Positions 14,931-24,604 of a stretch of 64,000 bases of DNA are shown here, in pieces. A program made the position numbers and the translations under genes. The notes beneath the pieces were generated by a model. That model did not search any database, was not told where the DNA came from, and was given only the letters and a program-made list of their open reading frames with translations. Numbering within the stretch: the stretch's first letter is position 1; the number at the start of each line of letters is the position of its first letter. Origin of the DNA: UBA8752 sp040261275 (GTDB lineage Bacteria > Bacteroidota > Bacteroidia > Flavobacteriales_D > Sanyastnellaceae); NCBI GenBank assembly GCA_040261275.1, contig JBDQOI010000008.1:1-64000 (forward strand), read 5' to 3'.

Positions 14931-17900
14931 TTACTGTTCGCAGACGAGACTGAAGCTGCCGAGCAGCAAGAGCAGGTCTTGCATGGCCGTTTGGCCATTG
15001 CCGTCGATGTCTGTTGGGCAGGGGTTGACCTCAGGCAGGATGCATGAACCGTCGTCCAGTGTGGCGTTTGGATCGTAGTTCTCCGCATCTTCATACGTGC
15101 ATCCGGGCACCGCAGGGGCCACAGGAGTTCCAGCACTGATGCAGAGGTTGTCGATCCAGAATTCCTGGCCTCCAATCTCGAGCTTGTCGACGTTGCCGTG
15201 CAGCACCAGGCGACCATTAAATCCAGTCACCATCGGACCCGATGAGGTCATGGTAATGATGGGGTTGCCGATCACCTGTACTTGCACACCGCCCATATTG
15301 AACGGCGCTGCCGTGAGGTGGCCATAACCATTCATCGAGCTGAAGCCCACACCGTTGACTTCGAGGAACTCGAACCCACCGAAGTCCAGGATGTCCAAGC
15401 AGACCGAGTCGGTCGGGATGGAGTCCAAGTCAAAGGTCACCGTGGCGTTGTTGGTGTGCATGACATGCCCTATTCCAAACGCAGCCCAAGGCGATACGGT
15501 GATGAGGTTCATGTTGTAGGTGGTGCCATACAGTGTGCTGTTGAGCTGATCGATGTACATGTCGACCCCACCTTCGTTGAACATGAATCCGCCGGGTGCC
15601 AGCGGGAACACTGGCCCTGAGGTTGGGTTGCCCCAAGAGGTTCCAGGCGCTTGGCTTCCGAAGTCCACGAGCCAATCGCAACTGCTGGGGCAGGACCCGG
15701 CGAAGTTGACGATCACCTCTGTGGTGTCGTTGTTGAAGCCAAAGTCACAAGAGCCGTCCTCGTCGGTCGCCGTTGGGTCGTAATTGTCCGCAGTGCTGTC
15801 GGTGCAACCGGCCACTTCGTCTTCATCGCAGATGCCGTCTTCGTCGCTATCGGCCGTGCAGTTGACCCCTTCGGCTGACACGCAGACATCGTCCACATAG
15901 AACTGTTGTCCGCCGACGGCAAAGAATTGGACGTTGCCTGTCAGGATGACCTCTCCGTAGTCGTACCCCGGGGCCGATGCCCGCGTGATGAACACATCGA
16001 CGCCGCCCAAGGTGAAGCTCGCACCAAAGAGCGTGGCAAACTCAGCGACAAGCACGTCTCCGTTGACCATCAGGTTCTCAATTCCTGCACCGTCGAAATA
16101 TTCGAACGTGACACGGGAAACGTTGAGCAGTCCGGTCAGGTCGTAGCCTGCGTTGATATTGGAAAGTAACAATACTTGATTGGTACCGATGCCTGGAACG
16201 CCATAGTTGACAAAGGCATTGCCCAAAAACGCACCTCCGCCTGAGCCATCATCGAATGCAGTGAAGGACAAGTCGATGTGGTCCTCTGTGAAGGTGAGCG
16301 CGGGATTTACCGCCCCCAGCGCCATGGACTCATGGGTGAAGCTGAAGTCACAGGAGTCCACAACACAGTCTACGATGAGCGGTTGGCATTCCGTATCGCT
16401 GCAGTTCGGCAAGATGAGACTGGTCACCGTCCGGCAAATCGTATGCAAGCCCTCTGCCAAGCTCAAGGTGAAGGCATTGGGGTCACCTGTTGGGGTGTAT
16501 GGCATGCCATCCAGCGTCCATGTCTCCACTGCTCCGGGTTGGGGGGCTGAAAGCAGAGTGAACACACCACATGGCGTCTCAAATGCCGCAAACGAGGCAT
16601 CCACATCGCATGGCAGATCGACAATTCCGCCTCCGCATCCCGGGACGAAAATTCCGGGAATGTCTACGATGACCGTGGTGCTCAGGTCTGAGAAAACGAG
16701 AGAGAATGCGAGTGTCTCCCCCTCACCTACATCGGGAATGGGCACATTGGCTGCGATGAGGCCGTATTCGATGGCCGTTGCCGCGTTGATGAGCGGACCA
16801 CCAGAATCCCCTTCGTCGGCCCCATCATCTTCCAATGCGGTGATGATCACGACCGCGATCAGGGCATTGGAGACGACCTCACCGGTCTGGGCATTGCTGA
16901 TCTGCAGCTGCAGGTCATCGACAAGTGGGAACCCAGATTCAAGCTGCAGGGCCATGGCGACCTGACAGGTTGCGGTATCCGGATCGAAGGAAACGGACAG
17001 GAGTTCAAGCAGGCCTTCTTCGCCTTCAGTAGCGACGACCTCAGCCAATGAGGGCGGCGGGGGAGGCGAAGAGATGCACAGGTTGTCGATCCAGAACTCC
17101 TGACCGCCGATCTTCAGCTTGTTCACGTTGCCGTGGAGCACGAGGCGGCCATTGAAGCCGGTCATTTGCGGCCCCGTAGAGGTCATGGTGATGATCGGGT
17201 TGCCGATGACCTGCACCTGCACACCGCCCATGTTGAGCGGGGCTGCTGTGAGCTGACCGTAGCCGTTCAGTGAGCTGAAGGGGACGCCGTTGACTTCGAG
17301 GAATTCGAATCCACCCAGGTCCAGGATATCCAAACAGACCGAGTCGGTCGGGATGGAGTCCAGGTCAAACGTGATCGCGGCGTTGTTGGTGTGCATGACC
17401 TGTCCCGAGCCGAAGGCTGCCCAAGGCGAGGTGGTGATCATGTTCACATTGTAGACCGGGCCATAGAAGGCATTGGCATTCTGGTCGGTATACATGTCGA
17501 CACCCCCTTCATTGAACATGATGGTACCAGGTCCCATGGGGAAGGTCGGCGATGCAGCAGGATTGCCCCAGGAAGTGCCCAAGGGTTGGCTTCCAAAGTC
17601 CACGAGCCAATCGCAACTGCTCGGGCAGGAGCCGGCGAAGTTGGTGATGATCTCGGTGGTGTCGTTGTCACCGCCACCGCCATCCGTGGTGCAGGAGCCA
17701 TCGTCGTCTGTGGCATTCGGGTCGTAGTTGTCGGCCGACGCATCGGTACAACCGCCCACCTCATCCTCGTCACAAATGCCATCAGCATCCGTGTCCGCGC
17801 ATTCGTTGTTGTCCGTGATCACGCAGATGTTGTCGATGTAGAACTCCTGTCCGGCGACGCCGAGCTCCTGAACGTTTCCGCTCAGGATGACTTCACCGGC

Positions 17901-20900
17901 AATGAAGCTGCCGTAGTTGTTGAAGTTCACCTGAACCGTCGCTCCTCCCAGAACCAGCCCGCCCATTCCATCGAGCTCACCTTCTGCGAGACTGCCGTTG
18001 ATCGAGAGGTTCTCCTGTCCACCGTAGTCAAGGAACTCGAAGCGGACCTCCGTCACGGTGCCCACGGCCAGCAAATCGTAGACAGCCATGATGTTGTTCA
18101 GGTTGAGTACCTGATTTGTGCCGGCTTCGGGTTGGGCCAATTGGATGGCGGCTGTGCCGAAGTTGGTGCTGCCATCGTTGTACGTGATTTCGCGGAATGA
18201 GAGGTCAATGTTGTCCTCCGTGGCGATGACCACGTTCGGTCCGGGAATAGTCACGGCGCCGAGTCCAGTGAAGGGTGCGAACTCATGGGTGAACTCCACA
18301 TCGCAATCCGAAGGGGCATTGCCACAAACAATGTCCACTGCATCGCAATGCGTAGCGGTACAATCCGGGTCATTCAAATCGGTTACGGTCACACAAATCG
18401 TGTGGACGCCTGGCGCAAACGCGCCGTTGTACACCACGTCGGTGGAGCCTTGGGGCACACCGTCCACCGTCCATTCGATCGTTCCGGGGCTTCCCGTGTA
18501 GACGAATGTGCTTGTGCAATCGCCGTTGTCTATCTGCACAAAGTTGGCATAAGCGATACAGTCAGGCACCACTGGACAAACGGGGACCACGATGTCCGGG
18601 AAGTCGATGATGATGACCTCATTGCTGCTTGTGCCGACGAGAACAAGCGATACTTGCAGCGCATTGATCGCCGAAGCGGTCAGTGTAAAGGTGCCGTCTC
18701 CGTTGTCGGTTGCTTCGCTTTCTTCCTCTCCGTTGGCGTTGGTCAACAGCACATCGACTGACGCCACCAAGGGTGTTAGATCACCGAGATCGTAATAGAA
18801 TTCAGGCAAACATGGTACACTCCCGAATGTCAGGCCATAGTCCATGTATTGGAGCAATCCGCTCTCTCCGAGCACCGCGGCGGCTGAGCCCAGCGTGGTG
18901 TTGGACACCTCAATCAGCTGCTCGCAGATGTTCGATGCGGTATTGCCGCAGCAATCCGTGTAGGTGGCATTCCAGGTGCGCAAGATGTTGTACCCGCCAA
19001 GGAAACAGTTCACATCCGTCAAAACATTACCGTCGGCATCGATGATGACATCGGTAAACGTGGTGGACCCGATGAAGTCCTCGCACAGGTTGTCTGAGAC
19101 ATTGACTTCAGCAAAACCGGAAATGGCGGGCGCCACCGTGCAGCTTCCATCCAGCGTGGCCAGCGCGTCTTCGAAAGACACGGAGGCGTTGGGGGGACAG
19201 GTCAGTTCGATGCTGGGCGCCTCATCGTCTAGAAGGGTGTAGAGAATGTAGGCGTCATCGGCACCACAGCAATTGTAGGCCTGGAACAGCACGAGATATG
19301 TGGGACCACAGAAGCCACCCAGGGTGTCCGCGATTTCCACATTGAACGTAGTGGGTGCTGCGTCGCCAGGGGCTGGGGGTACCGTACAGAAGGAATCCCA
19401 ACTGATGTGTCCCAACGCTTCGAAGCCTCCAAAGCCTGAGGCTTCAGGAGTCCAGGTGCTGAGACTCGCCCAGATACCGGGATCCACCGTCTGCGTGGGG
19501 TTGGTGGCTTCCACAGTCAAATAGCCAGAGCAGTAACAGGGAGTGGTCACCAGGTCGTCAATGCTGAGGTTGACCGAGTAATCATCCAGGTTGAAGTCCC
19601 AACCGTAGAGAATCACTTCGATATTGATGGCTTCGAAAACAGGCATCTCCAGGTTGAATTCAATGGCATTGCCAATAGGAGTATTGACGGGGAACGTAGC
19701 ATAGACAGTGCCCGTTTCACTTCCCACAAATTGAATGTCAGCACTGTAATAGGGTGGGAAGTCCTCTGCGGGATCGAAAGAGACCGTGGTCTCACACGAG
19801 GAGGTGTCCTGTTCTACGCTCACGCCGAGCATGTCGGCCAGTGCATCGGTCCCAAGCGATTCAACAGCCTCGGCCAGGTTGCCAGTCCCAGAGATGCAGA
19901 GGTTGTCTAGCCAGAGTTCCTGGCCGCCAATGGAGAGCTTGTCCACGTCGCCGATCAGGGTGATGGTGCCCTCAAAGGCATACCCCACATTGGCTCCCGT
20001 GACCTGCACCTGCACGCCGCCGATGACGGCTCCATTGAAGACCATCAGTCCGCCGTAGCCATTCGGGCTGGTGGCGGGTGCGGCCCCATTGATCCACAGG
20101 TTCTCGAATCCGCCTTCATCGCGGAATTCGATGCAGACCGTGTCGGTCATGTCCATGACAGACTGGATGTCGAACTGTGCAGTGATGTTGTTGGTCCACA
20201 GAGACATGCCGGTGCCCCAGCCGCCATAGTGGGCGTCGACCGCCATGTAGTTGTAGTACGTCGTGCCAAAGTCGTGGAGCGGTTCGAGGTAGATGGGCAC
20301 ACCGTCGCTTGTGGTGGCCTGTGTGCCCGGCGCCACGCTAATGGTGGCTCCTTCTGCGGGGTCGCCATAGCGGTCTCCAGCTGTCAGCGGGTCAAACCCG
20401 GTAAACACGTCGCACGTGGCGGTGCATCCGCCTGAATTGGGCGTCTGGATGACCGTACCGTCGTGCTTCACACAGATGTGGTCCACGAAGAACTGCTGTC
20501 CGCCAACCTCGAGCTTCTGTACGTTTCCGGTCAGCACCACCGTGCCGGTCTGGTAGCCGGGGTAGGCCGAGGTGGTGACCGACATGGTCACGCCCGGAGC
20601 CACGGTCGCCGGCATGGTTTCCAGCTCGCCGGTGAGCAGGGCGTGTCCATTGACCTGGAGGTTCTCGATTCCGGCTCCGTCAAAGAAGACAAAGCTGACC
20701 TCATTGACATTCGGGAAGGCCGACATGTCATATACGGCCAAGATGTTGCCTGTGGTCAACACCTGTCCAGACCCGACCGTGGGAAGGGCAGAGGTGACGG
20801 AAGCCGAGCCATAGGTCGTGCCAAAGCCGTCAAAGAACATCTCAAACCCGAGTTGGATGTTGTCTTCCATGGCGATGTAGGTGCCCGGCGTACTCGGGGG

Positions 20901-23900
20901 CAGCGGGCCCGCCGCCATGAAGTCGTGGGTGAAGACGGCATCGCAAGTGGTATCCACATACGCGGAAGGGGGCGCGATGAGGATGCCTGGAACAGTGAAG
21001 TCCACGGAGATGATGCCCGGAGTGACCGTTCCTGGGGTGAAGCTCAGCAGATTCACTCCGTTCAAACTCAGCTGCAGTCCGGAATTGTCATACGCTCCGT
21101 AGCAATCCACATCCCAGTTGAAGGTGTAGGTTCCCGGGGCGAGAACGAGCGACTCGCTGATCGCAATGGTGTCCGGCGCCATGGCTCCACTGGCGACAAC
21201 GGTGCCCTGCACATCCGTGATGGTCCAGGAGCCGGAGCCGTCTCCGTACCCATCGTAGTAGTCGATCACGAGGTCCTCCACCGTCGTGCCGGCGTCGAAC
21301 GGCTGCAGCACGGCGTCGGTCAGCAGGTTGGTGCCCTCAAAGGTGAACGGCGTCCATTCGCTCATGGGGAATTCGTCCTCCCCGCCATCGTTCGGCGTCC
21401 ATTCGCCCATGGGGTACTCTTCTTCTTCCTGCGCAAAGAGCGCCGCGGTGTTGAAGACCTCAAGGGTGACCTCGGTCAGGTAGTTGTAGTGTTCAGGACA
21501 GACCTGACCTGTCTCCGCAATCTGGATGGAGGTGTTTCCATTCAGCAGGAAGGCGGCAGCGCCGAGCACACCATTGTCGTAGTAGTTGCCCGCGGGAATG
21601 TCCTGCAGGATGTCGCAGTCGTCCGCAGAGGTCGGTGTAGTCGTCAAAATGTCATCTCCCCCTGGACCGGCACTGCCCCCTATGGAATTGGTGAAGTCCC
21701 AGGTGTTGTATCCAATGCCCGGAAGGGTCGGGTCGATGGGGATGAGGTCGTTGAAGTCGATGTCCAGTCCATCGGAATCGATGGGCGAGCTCGGCGTGTA
21801 CATTTCACCCGGTATGTACATCTCGCCCGGTATGTACATCTCGCCCGGTATGAAGGCGGACACCAGCTGAACTTCGGGTTGGGCGCCGATCATGATGGCG
21901 TTGGGGCCTGCCGCAAGTGCGGCGGCTTGCCAATACAAGGGGCCGCTGGTATCCGGTGGGCAAGCCACGACCGCATGGGTCAATTCAGCGTCCAGCACGT
22001 ATCCGCAATCGCTGGCTTGGTAGCTGCCCAGCGCATTGCCGAGGCTTTGATTGGCCGCTTGGTCCGCAAAGTCGTCTCCTTCCAGGAAGGCCGAAATGAA
22101 GGCCACGGCATCGTTGCCTCCAGGGAAGGGGGTATTGAAGGCCATGATCTGCGTGCGCGAAGTCACAGAGCCGGGCAAAACGCCGGCCTCGATGGAGCAC
22201 GTGGACGCATTGAAGTGAAGGTCCGGAAGCAGTGCCTCTGCGAGTTCGAAGGGAATCGTCTCGAGGGTGAGGCACGTTTCACTGTCGCAGACTTCGTAGC
22301 AAGGGTCTCCACCAGAAGCCAGTTCGCCCTCTTCATAGATTTTCAGGCAGGCTTTCCTTGAGAAGGTGAATCCCGAGAAACATTTGATGACGGACATTCC
22401 CATGTCGAGGTTGATGGGCATGGTCGTGCCGTCGCTGAAGCACAGCTCGGCATCGTATTCGGCCTCGCTGAGGTCGAACAGGGCCATATCAAAGGTGATG
22501 GCCGCGCGCGTACCCGTCAAACCGCCCCAGCAGCCTTCGCCACAATAGAGCCACATGTCCAAGCCGATGGGCCCCACGTCACAAGGGGGCGTTCCGCATT
22601 CCTCTACCGTGACAGTCAAACTGACATTGGCAGTGGTAGAAGGATCCCAGATGCAGTAGGTTTCCAATTGGACCGTATAGGTGCCCGGGGCCGCATAGGA
22701 ATAGGTGGGAGGATGGTTGAGGTTTGTGCCTGTCAAGGGGGCCGATCCGTCACCGAAATCCCAGGTGTAATGGACGTTGGCTGGGAAGGTGATCCCGTTC
22801 AACGCTTGGAAGTCTACATCCAGGCAATCGATGGTGGAGCCGATGGAGTCGGGCAATGAACAAAAGGGAATGCTCAACTGTCCGCAATCCAGCGTGTCCA
22901 ACGCGATGGTTGAGATGCCCAGAGAATCCGAAAACAATGACAATGAAGTGGAAACGGGGTCGGGTATGTCAAACTCCGGAAAGCTCGCGGGGTTGATCAC
23001 CTCCGCAATGGTCACTGACTCGCAAGGGCCGAAGGTTCCGCTGTAATTGGTGGGGATGATGTCAAGATCGAATCGATTGGAAGAGAAAGTGCGCTCGCGG
23101 TACCCCGTGAGAAGGAGGTCAATGTTGGGGTCGTTGCCCGCCTCCAAGGTGAACATCTCCGGGTGGTAGACGAAAGGCTGCCAGCGGTCTTGAGGAAAGG
23201 GGGCATAGGCCCAGTTGTTCACGGTTTCACCTGCACCTTTCGAAGGGACCCGAAAAGCCATGAGGTTATCAAAGGTCATGCCCTGATCCTGCAGCGTTCC
23301 CCCGAGACGGAACGGTATGTTTCCGAGTTGTGCGGTTCCCGAGGCATCCGTCCAAGGGTGCTCATGGAGGTAACCGCCGAGTATGAAGCTCTGTCCATCG
23401 AACGCTTCCAGGTCAAAGGCCTTGATGATTTCCAGTTGGCTGTCCGGCAGGGTGACATCGATGGAGAAACTGTTCTGCATGAACCCCGAAGCCGGATCCA
23501 ACGTTGAAATGGACATCCGCTGATCCTTCAAGTGGTTCATGGCCAAAACCAAGGGTTGGCCTGGAATCGCAAGGATGTCGGCGGCCACAACGCCATCATC
23601 TTGTGTTGTCCCGGTGGCTTCCCAATAGCTTCTTCCCCAATCGTAGTTGCCGTTGTATTTGATCCTGGCCACCAAGGCCCCTTGTTCGTTCAGCGTATTG
23701 ACAGCGTATTGGTTCGTCGATCCGATGACCAGCATTCCCGTGCCGTCGTTGACCACCTTACCGAGGAAGTCATAGTCCGTGCCACCGTCGGTTGAATTGA
23801 AATCGACCGCGCCGAGCAGACTGAATCCGGACGGTCCGATGAGAGATCGCAGGTACAATCCTTTGTGGGCCCCTGCGGTCGTTGTGACATCGCCTGTCCA

Positions 23901-24446
23901 TCCCACGCATGCCACATGCATTTGATTTTCGTACATGTAGAAATCAAGGCCCAGCAAGCGCGAGTCAAGCGGTATTTGGGGGTTGGCGTTGTTCAACATG
24001 TAGTAGTCGAGCAGGGATCCAGTGCCTGCATCCAACATGAGCATGATGCCGCGATCGCTGAAGGTTCCCGTCGTGGACAGTCGGATGTGGCCGACGGCAG
24101 CGATGGTCTGGCCACCGGTGCCCGGCACCACTTTCATGTCGGAAATTCTCAGGAGATAACCGGAAAAATACTCCTGTTGCCACAGCAGGTTTCCATCTTC
24201 CTTTTGACGAATCAAAATGGAGCTGCCTTCCGGGGTGTTGAATGTGGCCCCGGATGATCCCAGTCCCAAATCGTAGTGGGAAACAGCAGCGATGACGCGC
24301 TCGGTGCCCCAATTGGAGTCGACCAGGATGTGGCTGTGGTCGATGTGCTCGGGGTGGTGGTATGCCCATTCTTGTTGGGCCCAACCGGAGAGCATCATCG
24401 ATAAAAAGAGGGTGAAAGAGGCAATCTTTCTGAAAGTCAAAGACAT
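14931..24446 (-). CDS. Giant modular secreted surface protein with alternating beta-sandwich-like repeats
   Basis: About 3,171 residues. A signal peptide is visible at MSLTFRKIASFTLFLSMM (to WAQQ). The N-terminal 500 residues resemble a repeat-type propeller sensor (RIKYNGNYDWGRSYW and similar). A PKD domain (YTWDFGDGSAPL) is encoded near 22790-22640 and a proprotein-like HYR region near 19200-18900. Then three A-B pairs: A units at about 20950-20470, 18310-17815 and 16360-15875 (FDGAGIENL...GGQQFYVDDVCV type); B units at about 20440-19895, 17655-17075 and 15710-15136 (CDWLVDFGSQ...GGQEFWIDNLCI type). GCTDxxAxNYDPxAxxDDGSC spacers and a dockerin-like Cys-containing C-terminus (DIDGNGQTAMQDLLLLLG) follow. 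No T9SS tail is seen. Probably an adhesin or surface glycan-binding protein. An upstream ATG at 24536 is an alternative start. Confidence 0.8.
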   Translation of the reverse strand: MSLTFRKIASFTLFLSMMLSGWAQQEWAYHHPEHIDHSHILVDSNWGTERVIAAVSHYDLGLGSSGATFNTPEGSSILIRQKEDGNLLWQQEYFSGYLLRISDMKVVPGTGGQTIAAVGHIRLSTTGTFSDRGIMLMLDAGTGSLLDYYMLNNANPQIPLDSRLLGLDFYMYENQMHVACVGWTGDVTTTAGAHKGLYLRSLIGPSGFSLLGAVDFNSTDGGTDYDFLGKVVNDGTGMLVIGSTNQYAVNTLNEQGALVARIKYNGNYDWGRSYWEATGTTQDDGVVAADILAIPGQPLVLAMNHLKDQRMSISTLDPASGFMQNSFSIDVTLPDSQLEIIKAFDLEAFDGQSFILGGYLHEHPWTDASGTAQLGNIPFRLGGTLQDQGMTFDNLMAFRVPSKGAGETVNNWAYAPFPQDRWQPFVYHPEMFTLEAGNDPNIDLLLTGYRERTFSSNRFDLDIIPTNYSGTFGPCESVTIAEVINPASFPEFDIPDPVSTSLSLFSDSLGISTIALDTLDCGQLSIPFCSLPDSIGSTIDCLDVDFQALNGITFPANVHYTWDFGDGSAPLTGTNLNHPPTYSYAAPGTYTVQLETYCIWDPSTTANVSLTVTVEECGTPPCDVGPIGLDMWLYCGEGCWGGLTGTRAAITFDMALFDLSEAEYDAELCFSDGTTMPINLDMGMSVIKCFSGFTFSRKACLKIYEEGELASGGDPCYEVCDSETCLTLETIPFELAEALLPDLHFNASTCSIEAGVLPGSVTSRTQIMAFNTPFPGGNDAVAFISAFLEGDDFADQAANQSLGNALGSYQASDCGYVLDAELTHAVVACPPDTSGPLYWQAAALAAGPNAIMIGAQPEVQLVSAFIPGEMYIPGEMYIPGEMYTPSSPIDSDGLDIDFNDLIPIDPTLPGIGYNTWDFTNSIGGSAGPGGDDILTTTPTSADDCDILQDIPAGNYYDNGVLGAAAFLLNGNTSIQIAETGQVCPEHYNYLTEVTLEVFNTAALFAQEEEEYPMGEWTPNDGGEDEFPMSEWTPFTFEGTNLLTDAVLQPFDAGTTVEDLVIDYYDGYGDGSGSWTITDVQGTVVASGAMAPDTIAISESLVLAPGTYTFNWDVDCYGAYDNSGLQLSLNGVNLLSFTPGTVTPGIISVDFTVPGILIAPPSAYVDTTCDAVFTHDFMAAGPLPPSTPGTYIAMEDNIQLGFEMFFDGFGTTYGSASVTSALPTVGSGQVLTTGNILAVYDMSAFPNVNEVSFVFFDGAGIENLQVNGHALLTGELETMPATVAPGVTMSVTTSAYPGYQTGTVVLTGNVQKLEVGGQQFFVDHICVKHDGTVIQTPNSGGCTATCDVFTGFDPLTAGDRYGDPAEGATISVAPGTQATTSDGVPIYLEPLHDFGTTYYNYMAVDAHYGGWGTGMSLWTNNITAQFDIQSVMDMTDTVCIEFRDEGGFENLWINGAAPATSPNGYGGLMVFNGAVIGGVQVQVTGANVGYAFEGTITLIGDVDKLSIGGQELWLDNLCISGTGNLAEAVESLGTDALADMLGVSVEQDTSSCETTVSFDPAEDFPPYYSADIQFVGSETGTVYATFPVNTPIGNAIEFNLEMPVFEAINIEVILYGWDFNLDDYSVNLSIDDLVTTPCYCSGYLTVEATNPTQTVDPGIWASLSTWTPEASGFGGFEALGHISWDSFCTVPPAPGDAAPTTFNVEIADTLGGFCGPTYLVLFQAYNCCGADDAYILYTLLDDEAPSIELTCPPNASVSFEDALATLDGSCTVAPAISGFAEVNVSDNLCEDFIGSTTFTDVIIDADGNVLTDVNCFLGGYNILRTWNATYTDCCGNTASNICEQLIEVSNTTLGSAAAVLGESGLLQYMDYGLTFGSVPCLPEFYYDLGDLTPLVASVDVLLTNANGEEESEATDNGDGTFTLTASAINALQVSLVLVGTSSNEVIIIDFPDIVVPVCPVVPDCIAYANFVQIDNGDCTSTFVYTGSPGTIEWTVDGVPQGSTDVVYNGAFAPGVHTICVTVTDLNDPDCTATHCDAVDIVCGNAPSDCDVEFTHEFAPFTGLGAVTIPGPNVVIATEDNIDLSFREITYNDGSTNFGTAAIQLAQPEAGTNQVLNLNNIMAVYDLLAVGTVTEVRFEFLDYGGQENLSINGSLAEGELDGMGGLVLGGATVQVNFNNYGSFIAGEVILSGNVQELGVAGQEFYIDNICVITDNNECADTDADGICDEDEVGGCTDASADNYDPNATDDDGSCTTDGGGGDNDTTEIITNFAGSCPSSCDWLVDFGSQPLGTSWGNPAASPTFPMGPGTIMFNEGGVDMYTDQNANAFYGPVYNVNMITTSPWAAFGSGQVMHTNNAAITFDLDSIPTDSVCLDILDLGGFEFLEVNGVPFSSLNGYGQLTAAPLNMGGVQVQVIGNPIITMTSTGPQMTGFNGRLVLHGNVNKLKIGGQEFWIDNLCISSPPPPPSLAEVVATEGEEGLLELLSVSFDPDTATCQVAMALQLESGFPLVDDLQLQISNAQTGEVVSNALIAVVIITALEDDGADEGDSGGPLINAATAIEYGLIAANVPIPDVGEGETLAFSLVFSDLSTTVIVDIPGIFVPGCGGGIVDLPCDVDASFAAFETPCGVFTLLSAPQPGAVETWTLDGMPYTPTGDPNAFTLSLAEGLHTICRTVTSLILPNCSDTECQPLIVDCVVDSCDFSFTHESMALGAVNPALTFTEDHIDLSFTAFDDGSGGGAFLGNAFVNYGVPGIGTNQVLLLSNINAGYDLTGLLNVSRVTFEYFDGAGIENLMVNGDVLVAEFATLFGASFTLGGVDVFITRASAPGYDYGEVILTGNVQFFAVGGQQFYVDDVCVSAEGVNCTADSDEDGICDEDEVAGCTDSTADNYDPTATDEDGSCDFGFNNDTTEVIVNFAGSCPSSCDWLVDFGSQAPGTSWGNPTSGPVFPLAPGGFMFNEGGVDMYIDQLNSTLYGTTYNMNLITVSPWAAFGIGHVMHTNNATVTFDLDSIPTDSVCLDILDFGGFEFLEVNGVGFSSMNGYGHLTAAPFNMGGVQVQVIGNPIITMTSSGPMVTGFNGRLVLHGNVDKLEIGGQEFWIDNLCISAGTPVAPAVPGCTYEDAENYDPNATLDDGSCILPEVNPCPTDIDGNGQTAMQDLLLLLGSFSLVCEQ
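15136..15710 (-). repeat. B-type repeat unit 3 of the giant protein
   Basis: Encodes the last copy of the CDWLVDFGSQ...EFWIDNLCIS module. At DNA level it is close to the unit at 17075-17655, with long near-identical runs, while the first B unit (19895-20440) is clearly diverged. This indicates recent duplication or gene conversion between units 2 and 3. Confidence 0.7.
17075..17655 (-). repeat. B-type repeat unit 2 of the giant protein
   Basis: Partner of the unit at 15136-15710, about 1.94 kb away. Both encode the same order SCPSSCDWLVDFGS, FNEGGVDMY, SPWAAFG, HTNNA, DLDSIPTDSVCLDIL, GFEFLEVNGV, MGGVQVQVIGNPIITMTS and FNGRLVLHGNV. Confidence 0.7.
21798..21851 (-). repeat. Three tandem 18-bp units inside the giant gene
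   Basis: Each unit encodes IPGEMY. Units 2 and 3 are identical in DNA; the unit at 21798-21815 differs at a few bases. The reading frame is preserved, so copy number may vary by slippage without breaking the gene. Confidence 0.85.
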
Positions 24447-24576
24447 GAGCAAGGCGTTTGTGGCTAGTAACAAGTTCAATATCAAGGCTTGTAAGCCCAA
24501 ATCAGGTCGGCGAAAGGAAGAATAATAACGACTCATGGCAAGAGAGTTCAAATGGAAGGGGGCAGAATGGCCTACA

Positions 24577-24584
24577 CAAAGCTG
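24577..24584 (-). promoter_or_regulatory. -7-like box CAGCTTTG for the giant gene
   Basis: Matches TAnnTTTG at 7 of 8 positions on the minus strand, 23 bases after the palindrome at 24608-24619. It implies a leader of about 127 bases to the ATG at 24446, or 37 bases if the ATG at 24536 is used. Confidence 0.35.
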
Positions 24585-24604
24585 TAGGAATCCTCTTGCA
24601 GAAA

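Noticed and set aside
21798..21851. Possible short CRISPR-like array
   Set aside because: The units are directly adjacent with no spacers, and encode an in-frame hexapeptide.
20463..22361. A 632-codon open frame on the plus strand inside the giant gene
   Set aside because: It is antisense to strongly structured repeat coding sequence, its translation is low-complexity without recognisable domains, and long shadow frames are common opposite GC-rich genes.
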